NCBI GenBank assembly: GCA_023389745.1
Contig: JAEWED010000101.1
Location: 1-9,498, forward strand
Reading direction: 5' to 3'
From: Actinomycetes bacterium
GTDB taxonomy: Bacteria; Actinomycetota; Acidimicrobiia; Acidimicrobiales; Microtrichaceae
DNA length: 9,498 bases
Below, one piece after another: positions 6,096-9,498 of this stretch. The number at the start of each line of letters is the position of its first letter. Position 1 is the stretch's first letter. A program made the position numbers and the translations under genes. Under the pieces are notes generated by a model. The model did not search any database. It was given only the letters and a program-made list of their open reading frames with translations, and was not told the DNA's origin.

Positions 6096-6150
6096 CCGGG
6101 GGCGAGGTCCTCCCCCGGGGCCGTACTGCGATGTCGCCGGCTCGTCCGGC
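6096..6150 (-). promoter_or_regulatory. Structured spacer between rplK and rplA
   Basis: Two hairpins occupy the 130-nt spacer. One pairs 6096-6102 (CCGGGGG) with 6112-6118 (CCCCCGG) around nine bases. The other pairs 6136-6140 (GCCGG) with 6146-6150 (CCGGC), with outer ACTGC/GCAGT (6125-6129, 6149-6153) as an alternative pairing. Nearer rplA the RNA has two AGGGAGA stretches 14 nt apart, the closer being the rplA ribosome site. This could be a processing or attenuation element or an L1 target; I could not match the known L1-binding consensus. Confidence 0.42.
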
Positions 6151-6185
6151 AGTGGGCCGTCGGGCAGGCGCAGCTCTCGGGGGCG

Positions 6186-6614
6186 TCAGCCCTCGACGAG
6201 GATGCCCATGGAGCGGGCGGTGCCGGCGATCTGGGCCTTGGCGGCCTCGAGGTCGTCGGTGTTGAGGTCGGGCAGCTTGATGGCCGCGATCTCGGCGAGC
6301 TGCTCGTCGGTGATCTTCGCGACGGAGCCACGACCCGGGGTCTGCGAGCCCTTGGCGATGCCGAGCTTCTCGCGGATCAGCACGGGCGCCGGCGGCGTCT
6401 TGGTGATGAAGCTGAACGTGCGGTCCTCGAAGATCGAGATCTCGACCGGCACGATCGTGCCGCGCTGCGCTTCGGTGCGGGCGTTGTACTCCTTGCAGAA
6501 GTCCATGATCGCCACGCCGTGGGGGCCGAGCGCGGTACCGACCGGCGGCGCAGGCGAGGCCTGGCCGGCGGGGATCTGGATCTTGACGAGCGCTGCGACC
6601 TTCTTCTTGGCCAT
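6186..6614 (-). CDS. rplK: 50S ribosomal protein L11
   Basis: A 142-residue protein, the typical L11 length. It binds the GTPase-associated region of 23S rRNA at the base of the L7/L12 stalk, where elongation factors and RelA act. The N-terminal domain shows V-K-I-Q-I-P-A-G-Q-A-S-P-A-P-P-V-G (residues 10-26) with the Pro-rich strap and A-L-G-P-H-G-V-A-I-M-D-F-C-K. The C-terminal RNA-binding domain has T-K-T-P-P-A-P-V-L-I, G-I-A-K-G-S and the end S-M-G-I-L-V-E-G. The usual Gln in A-L-G-Q-H-G is Pro here. ATG at 6614 with GGAG eight nt upstream. It lies 145 nt after nusG, beyond a hairpin, so it may have its own promoter as well as read-through from nusG. Confidence 0.98.
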   Translation of the reverse strand: MAKKKVAALVKIQIPAGQASPAPPVGTALGPHGVAIMDFCKEYNARTEAQRGTIVPVEISIFEDRTFSFITKTPPAPVLIREKLGIAKGSQTPGRGSVAKITDEQLAEIAAIKLPDLNTDDLEAAKAQIAGTARSMGILVEG

Positions 6615-6733
6615 TGATCTTCTCCGGGTTCTGTCCGCCTGAGGTACGGGGAGCGGTCGTGCGCGGTGGCGTCACGGGTCCCGAGGCGACGGACAATTGT
6701 GGTGCAGGGGTCACCCGAGGGGCAACCCGGGGG

Positions 6734-6752
6734 CGGCGGACGGGGTCCGCCG
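6734..6752 (-). terminator. Hairpin just after nusG, possible terminator or attenuator
   Basis: CGGCGGAC (6734-6741) and GTCCGCCG (6745-6752) form a perfect 8-bp stem with a GGG loop, beginning 7 nt past the nusG stop. No T-tract follows. The 145-bp nusG-rplK gap it opens also contains the palindrome ACAATTGT (6693-6700). Partial termination between the secE-nusG and rplK-rplA halves would fit. Confidence 0.55.
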
Positions 6753-6759
6753 GGAACGA

Positions 6760-7623
6760 CTAGAGCTTCGCGACCTGCGAGAACTCGAGCTCGACCGGCG
6801 TCTCGCGACCGAAGATGTTGACCAACACCTTCATCTTGAGGTGGTCCTCGTTGATCTCGACGATCTCGCCGGAGAAGTCGGCGAACGGACCCTCCTTGAC
6901 GCGCACCGACTCGTGCAGCTCGTACTCGAGACGGGGGCGAGCACGCTTCGGCGCCTCTTCGGTGGGGCCGTCGGGCGTGGCGATGAAGTTCTCGACGTCC
7001 TTGCGCGACAGCGGCGACGGCTTGTTGCCCGCACCGACGAAGCCGGTCACACCCGGGGTGTTGCGGATCACGTACCAGCTGTCGTCGTCGAGCGAGCAGC
7101 GGATCAGCAGGTAGCCCGGGAACATCTTCTTCTTGGCGATGACCTTCTTGCCCGCCTTGAACTCGGTGACCTCTTCCATCGGGATGGCGATCTCGTGGAT
7201 CTTGCCCTCCATGCCCATGGACTTGGTCCGGGCCTCGATGTTCTGGCGCACCTTGTTCTCGTAGCCCGACTGCGTGTGCAGCACGAACCATTTGCCCGGA
7301 CGGTCGTAGGGCGACTTCTCGAAGACCGCGGCCGCTTCGTCGAGCAGGTCCTCGGCGTCGATCACCTCGGCCCCCTCGAGGGCGTCGACGACGGCCTGCT
7401 CGGCGATCGCCTCGGACGCCTCGACCGCCTCTCCGTCGTAGGACGCTGCGACCTCGTCGGCCAGCGCCTCGGCGATCACCTCGGGCGAGGGACCTGCGTC
7501 CGCGCCGGTCTCGGGGCCGGTGGTCTCGTCGACGTCGGCGGCCTCGGGGGCGTCGGTGGTCTCGGGGGCGTCGGTGGTCTCGGGGGCGTCAGCGGGCTCG
7601 GGCACGTTCACGTCTTCGCTCAT
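6760..7623 (-). CDS. nusG: Transcription termination/antitermination factor NusG with long acidic N-terminal extension
   Basis: A 287-residue protein; the core NusG is about 180 residues, so roughly 108 N-terminal residues are extra. NusG binds the RNA polymerase clamp and links it to Rho or ribosomal S10. The NGN domain starts near residue 110 (G-K-W-F-V-L-H-T-Q-S-G-Y-E-N-K-V) and includes K-K-K-M-F-P-G-Y-L-L-I-R and N-T-P-G-V-T-G-F-V-G. The C-terminal KOW domain is at about 240-287 (V-K-E-G-P-F-A-D-F-S-G-E-I through F-G-R-E-T-P-V-E-L). The extension is strongly acidic, with D-A-P-E-T-T repeats at 12-29, then an Ala/Glu/Asp-rich probably helical part. ATG at 7623, GAGAG ten nt upstream. It follows secE by 64 nt in the same operon. 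Acidic NusG extensions are common in actinobacteria; their role is unsettled. Confidence 0.97.
   Translation of the reverse strand: MSEDVNVPEPADAPETTDAPETTDAPEAADVDETTGPETGADAGPSPEVIAEALADEVAASYDGEAVEASEAIAEQAVVDALEGAEVIDAEDLLDEAAAVFEKSPYDRPGKWFVLHTQSGYENKVRQNIEARTKSMGMEGKIHEIAIPMEEVTEFKAGKKVIAKKKMFPGYLLIRCSLDDDSWYVIRNTPGVTGFVGAGNKPSPLSRKDVENFIATPDGPTEEAPKRARPRLEYELHESVRVKEGPFADFSGEIVEINEDHLKMKVLVNIFGRETPVELEFSQVAKL
7544..7597 (-). repeat. 18-bp tandem repeats encoding the acidic NusG hexapeptides
   Basis: Two identical 18-bp units, TCGGGGGCGTCGGTGGTC (7544-7561 and 7562-7579), and a third diverged unit (7580-7597) encode the D-A-P-E-T-T type repeat in NusG residues 9-27. Unit length preserves the frame. 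The near identity at DNA level suggests recent duplication or slippage. Confidence 0.85.
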
Positions 7624-7687
7624 CGTTGGGGATCTCTCGGGGGTCGTGGTCGTGGGTACCGGTCAGTGGCTGGTGATCGGGACGGCG

Positions 7688-8044
7688 TCAGGACGGCCAG
7701 GGACCGATGGCCGGGGCGATCGCGGCGAGTGCGCCCTCGGAGGCGGGGTCGGTGATGAAGCGGAAGGCACGCTCGAAGAGGAAGTCGACGCCGAACACGA
7801 AGGCCGTGAAGATGACCAGGGCCACGAACACCACGATCGAGTAGCGCAGTACCTCGGGGCGGGTCGGCCACGAGACCTTCTTCAGCTCGGCGCGGACCTC
7901 TCGGACGAACTCGGCCGGCTTGGTGCGCTCGGACTTGAGCTGCTTCGACGGCGCCCGACGGTCACGAACCGTTGCCTGCGAGCCGTCAGCGTTGACCTGA
8001 CCGGCCTTCTGAGCCGCTCGCTTCTGCTCTCGGTTCATCGACAC
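7688..8044 (-). CDS. secE: Preprotein translocase subunit SecE
   Basis: A 118-residue single-TM subunit that clamps the SecY channel of the Sec translocon. Seen: a polar basic N-terminus (1-45), the conserved amphipathic stretch F-V-R-E-V-R-A-E-L-K-K-V-S-W-P-T-R-P-E-V (46-65) and one TM helix at about 68-92 (Y-S-I-V-V-F-V-A-L-V-I-F-T-A-F). A 26-residue C-terminal tail beyond the TM is somewhat longer than usual. The GTG at 8044 is preferred because GAGAGG lies 8 nt upstream; the in-frame ATG at 8038 would shorten the protein by two residues. It lies 57 nt downstream of tRNA-Trp and 64 nt upstream of nusG, the usual secE-nusG pairing. Confidence 0.97.
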   Translation of the reverse strand: MSMNREQKRAAQKAGQVNADGSQATVRDRRAPSKQLKSERTKPAEFVREVRAELKKVSWPTRPEVLRYSIVVFVALVIFTAFVFGVDFLFERAFRFITDPASEGALAAIAPAIGPWPS

Positions 8045-8101
8045 GTTGGGAACCTCTCACCGATCTGAGGGACGTCGAGCGGACCAGACGTCGTCACTGT
8101 G

Positions 8102-8175
8102 CAGGGCAGGCGGGACTCGAACCCGCAACCGCCGGTTTTGGAGACCGGTGCTCTAGCCAATTGAGCCACTGCCCT
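8102..8175 (-). tRNA. tRNA-Trp (anticodon CCA)
   Basis: A 74-nt cloverleaf on the minus strand. Acceptor AGGGCAG pairs with CTGCCCT (8169-8175 and 8103-8109). The D arm is GCTC/GAGC, the anticodon stem CCGGT/ACCGG with loop CTCCAAA giving anticodon CCA, the variable loop CGGTT, and the T arm GCGGG-TTCGAGT-CCCGC. The discriminator base is G, as expected for Trp. The 3' CCA is not encoded, since CAC follows. It lies directly upstream of secE, a common actinobacterial order, and is probably cut from a joint transcript or read from the same promoter. Confidence 0.97.
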
Positions 8176-8316
8176 GTGAACCGCCGCATCCTCGGCGCCG
8201 GCACAAACGCGCTGGAGCAAAGGACACAACGTCCGGAGCGCAGGTTAGACCGAGCCGTCGCTCCGGAGCGAACGCCCTTCGGAGGGCACGCGTCGCGAGG
8301 TGGGAGGTGTCGAGGT
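8176..8316. other. Intergenic region upstream of tRNA-Trp
   Basis: These 141 bases hold no credible gene. They should contain the promoter for the tRNA-Trp/secE cluster, but no clear -35/-10 pair stands out. Two hairpin candidates lie in the half nearer the anti-sigma gene. Confidence 0.5.
8259..8287 (-). terminator. Paired small hairpins after the anti-sigma gene, possible terminator
   Basis: GCCCT-TCGG-AGGGC (8274-8287) and the 12-bp palindrome CGCTCCGGAGCG (8259-8270) lie in tandem 30-58 nt past the anti-sigma stop. Both are short and no T-tract is present, so termination is plausible but not firm. TCCGGAGCG is repeated at 8232-8240. Confidence 0.45.
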
Positions 8317-8712
8317 TCAGCCCGCCGGCGCGAGGCGCATCCGTCGACTTCTGGTCAGCACGAAGGCGCCGGCCGCGGCACCGGCGGTCGCCGCGGTCGC
8401 GGCCGCCGCCACGTAGGCACCGCGGTTGCGGGCGAGGGCCGACCAGCGGTCACGCGTGTCGCCCGCCATGGCCACCGCCGCGAGCACACCGAGGACCAGG
8501 TCCGACGGCGGCTCGACCTGACGAGCACGCTCGCGTGCCAGCACACGAGCGACCTTGCGGTGCTGCACGACCTCGGCCTGGCAACGAAGGCACCGCTCGA
8601 CGTGGGTCAGGTGCGCCGCCGGGACGCCGTCGCGTCGCTCGACGATGTCGAACAGCGACGGCGCGACGTCGTCGCAGGTCACCCGCTGCCGACGGGCGCC
8701 CTCACGTCGCAC
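8317..8712 (-). CDS. Zinc-finger anti-sigma factor (ZAS type), membrane-anchored
   Basis: 131 residues from a GTG at 8712. The N-terminal part has C13 in V-T-C-D-D-V and the H-x3-C-x2-C motif H37-V-E-R-C41-L-R-C44, the signature of zinc-containing anti-sigma domains. These wrap the partner ECF sigma and keep it from RNA polymerase. Residues 45-97 are helical and charged; an Ala-rich segment at about 98-119 may be a TM anchor, followed by the basic tail R-S-R-R-M-R. The GTG at 8712 is preferred because GGAG lies 4 nt upstream and it overlaps the sigma stop by 11 nt, typical of translational coupling; a GTG at 8682 (121 residues) would begin M-T-C-D-D-V and is the alternative. The signal sensed is unknown. 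Confidence 0.85.
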   Translation of the reverse strand: MRREGARRQRVTCDDVAPSLFDIVERRDGVPAAHLTHVERCLRCQAEVVQHRKVARVLARERARQVEPPSDLVLGVLAAVAMAGDTRDRWSALARNRGAYVAAAATAATAGAAAGAFVLTRSRRMRLAPAG

Positions 8713-9325
8713 GGGGCTCCACCTGGTCGAGTTCGGGGAACAGCTCCGAGCGCAGCTTGTGACGAGCACGGTGCAGGCGCACCTTGGCGGCGGTGCCGCT
8801 GATGCCCAGCTCGGTCGCGATCGCCTCGTGCGACAGCTCGTAGACGTCACGCAGGACCACCACGGCACGCAGCTTCGGCGGCAGACCATCGAGCGCGACC
8901 ATCACCCGGCTGCGGAGGTCCGAGGCATCGGCGCGCAGCTCGGGGTCGAAGTCGGTGCGCAGGTCGATGAGCTCGGACGCATCGGGCAGCTCGTCGTGGC
9001 GATGGCGGCCACGACGCCCGAGGTAGGTCGCGGCGCAGTTGGCGGTGACGCGGTACATCCACGTCGAGAACTGCGATTCACCGCGGAACTTCGACAGTCC
9101 GCGGTACGCCCGGAGATACGCCTCCTGGGTCACGTCGCGTGCGTCCTCCTCGTTGCCGGTCAACCGGAGCGCCAGGGTGTAGGTGTCCCGGTGGGTCGCC
9201 TCGACGAGGGCCTCGAATGCCTGGGCGTCACCCTCGCTCGCTGCGGCGACCAGATCCGAGAGGTCGTCGTGGACCCCTGGGTAGGACACCGAGGAGTCGG
9301 AGGAGGTTACGTGAGGGTCCGCCAT
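8702..9325 (-). CDS. ECF (group 4) RNA polymerase sigma factor, RpoE/SigH-like
   Basis: A 207-residue protein with the two domains of extracytoplasmic-function sigma factors. Region 2 spans about 33-100: A-F-E-A-L-V, N-E-E-D-A-R-D-V-T-Q-E-A-Y-L-R-A-Y-R (58-75) and F-R-G-E-S-Q-F-S-T-W-M-Y-R-V-T-A-N (80-96), which contact the -10 element and the polymerase clamp. Region 4 spans about 141-195: L-P-P-K-L-R-A-V-V-V-L-R-D-V and the helix-turn-helix L-S-H-E-A-I-A-T-E-L-G-I-S-G-T-A-A-K-V-R-L-H-R-A-R, which reads the -35 element. The ATG at 9325 has no visible Shine-Dalgarno; TACGCT ends 8 nt before it, fitting a leaderless start. The downstream gene is its anti-sigma partner. The first 20 residues are poorly constrained, so the true start may be slightly later. 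Confidence 0.95.
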   Translation of the reverse strand: MADPHVTSSDSSVSYPGVHDDLSDLVAAASEGDAQAFEALVEATHRDTYTLALRLTGNEEDARDVTQEAYLRAYRGLSKFRGESQFSTWMYRVTANCAATYLGRRGRHRHDELPDASELIDLRTDFDPELRADASDLRSRVMVALDGLPPKLRAVVVLRDVYELSHEAIATELGISGTAAKVRLHRARHKLRSELFPELDQVEPRAT

Positions 9326-9346
9326 GCGGATCGAGCGTAACGCGAA

Positions 9347-9371
9347 CAGGGCGCCCCCACGGGACGCCCTG
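9347..9371 (-). terminator. 11-bp hairpin upstream of the sigma gene
   Basis: CAGGGCGCCCC (9347-9357) and GGGACGCCCTG (9361-9371) pair around a 3-nt loop. The single mismatch (9354 with 9364) is C-A on the plus strand but a G-U wobble in minus-strand RNA, giving 11 pairs there. It may terminate a minus-strand gene lying beyond the right edge, or sit in the sigma promoter region. No T-tract. Confidence 0.5.
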
Positions 9372-9390
9372 CTCGTCAGTTCTGGACCGC

Positions 9391-9498
9391 TCAGCGGATC
9401 ACTGTGTCACGCAGACCCTCAGCGGGTCACTGCCTCACGCAGACCCTCAGCGGGTCGCTGTGTCACGCAGACCCTCAGCGGGTCGCTGTGTCACGCAG
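9391..9498. repeat. 28-bp direct tandem repeat array, runs past right edge
   Basis: Units at 9391-9418, 9419-9446, 9447-9474 and 9475-9498 (cut by the edge) follow the pattern TCAGCGGRTCRCTG, then TG or CC, then TCACGCAGACCC. Units 3 and 4 agree over the visible part; units 1 and 2 differ at one to three places. Each unit contains CAGCG-3nt-C(G/A)CTG, a small hairpin. There are no spacers, and 28 is not a multiple of three, so it is neither CRISPR nor a plain peptide repeat. Confidence 0.88.

Noticed and set aside
5363..6331. Extended rplA start at 6331
   Set aside because: Adds 92 non-conserved residues through the rplK gene; the ATG at 6055 has a good ribosome site and gives a standard L1.
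8317..8889. Extended anti-sigma start at 8889
   Set aside because: The added part is the shadow of sigma region 4, in a Ser/Arg/Cys-rich frame; the GTG at 8712 has a ribosome site and couples to the sigma stop.
9391..9498. CRISPR array
   Set aside because: Units of 28 bp are directly abutting with no spacers, and no cas gene is near.
1..9498. A multi-gene defence, secretion or biosynthetic system
   Set aside because: The genes form separate ordinary units (efflux/regulator, small membrane operon, SDR, ribosomal cluster, sigma pair); no nuclease, toxin, reverse transcriptase, mobile-element or synthase hallmark is present.

Overview
This is a high-G+C bacterial chromosome segment whose gene content points to an actinobacterium. 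The cues are the tRNA-Trp/secE/nusG/rplK/rplA order, a NusG with a long acidic N-terminal extension, actinobacterial-type small membrane proteins and an ECF sigma/zinc-finger anti-sigma pair. A deep lineage such as Acidimicrobiia is a guess from overall flavour, not something the sequence proves. No phage, IS element, plasmid function or CRISPR array is visible, and the window reads as ordinary chromosome with several well-defined regulatory structures.

Left part (1-2424): a 14-TM drug-efflux type MFS transporter on the minus strand, cut by the left edge, is divergent from a TetR-family regulator. The 127-bp gap holds overlapping inverted repeats arranged as a 16-bp tandem, a good candidate operator for the TetR protein controlling both genes. 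Middle (2495-4299, minus strand): a secreted protein with a predicted immunoglobulin-like fold ends at a strong hairpin terminator. A two-gene unit follows: a small three-TM membrane protein with two Cys-Pro-Val-Asp-His motifs, then a DUF454 membrane protein. Next (4300-5287): a 32-bp concentric palindrome lies between the secreted-protein gene and a divergent short-chain dehydrogenase-like gene. That protein has lost all four classical catalytic residues. A perfect 11-bp GC hairpin at 5311-5336 separates it from the convergent ribosomal cluster.

Right part (5363-8175, minus strand): tRNA-Trp, secE, nusG, rplK and rplA form the conserved translocation/elongation/ribosome-stalk-base cluster. 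The usual neighbours rplJ-rplL are absent downstream and rpmG is absent upstream. Far right (8317-9325, minus strand): an anti-sigma factor whose start overlaps the end of its ECF sigma factor gene. The window ends in an intergenic hairpin and a 28-bp tandem repeat array (9391-9498) that runs off the right edge.

A recurring theme is short tandem duplication: 18-bp units in the N-termini of the MFS protein and of NusG, 14-bp units downstream of tetR, and 28-bp units at the right edge. I found no clear multi-gene novel system. The most interesting items are the SDR with a replaced active site, the twin CPVDH membrane protein, the two palindromic operator regions and the 28-bp array.
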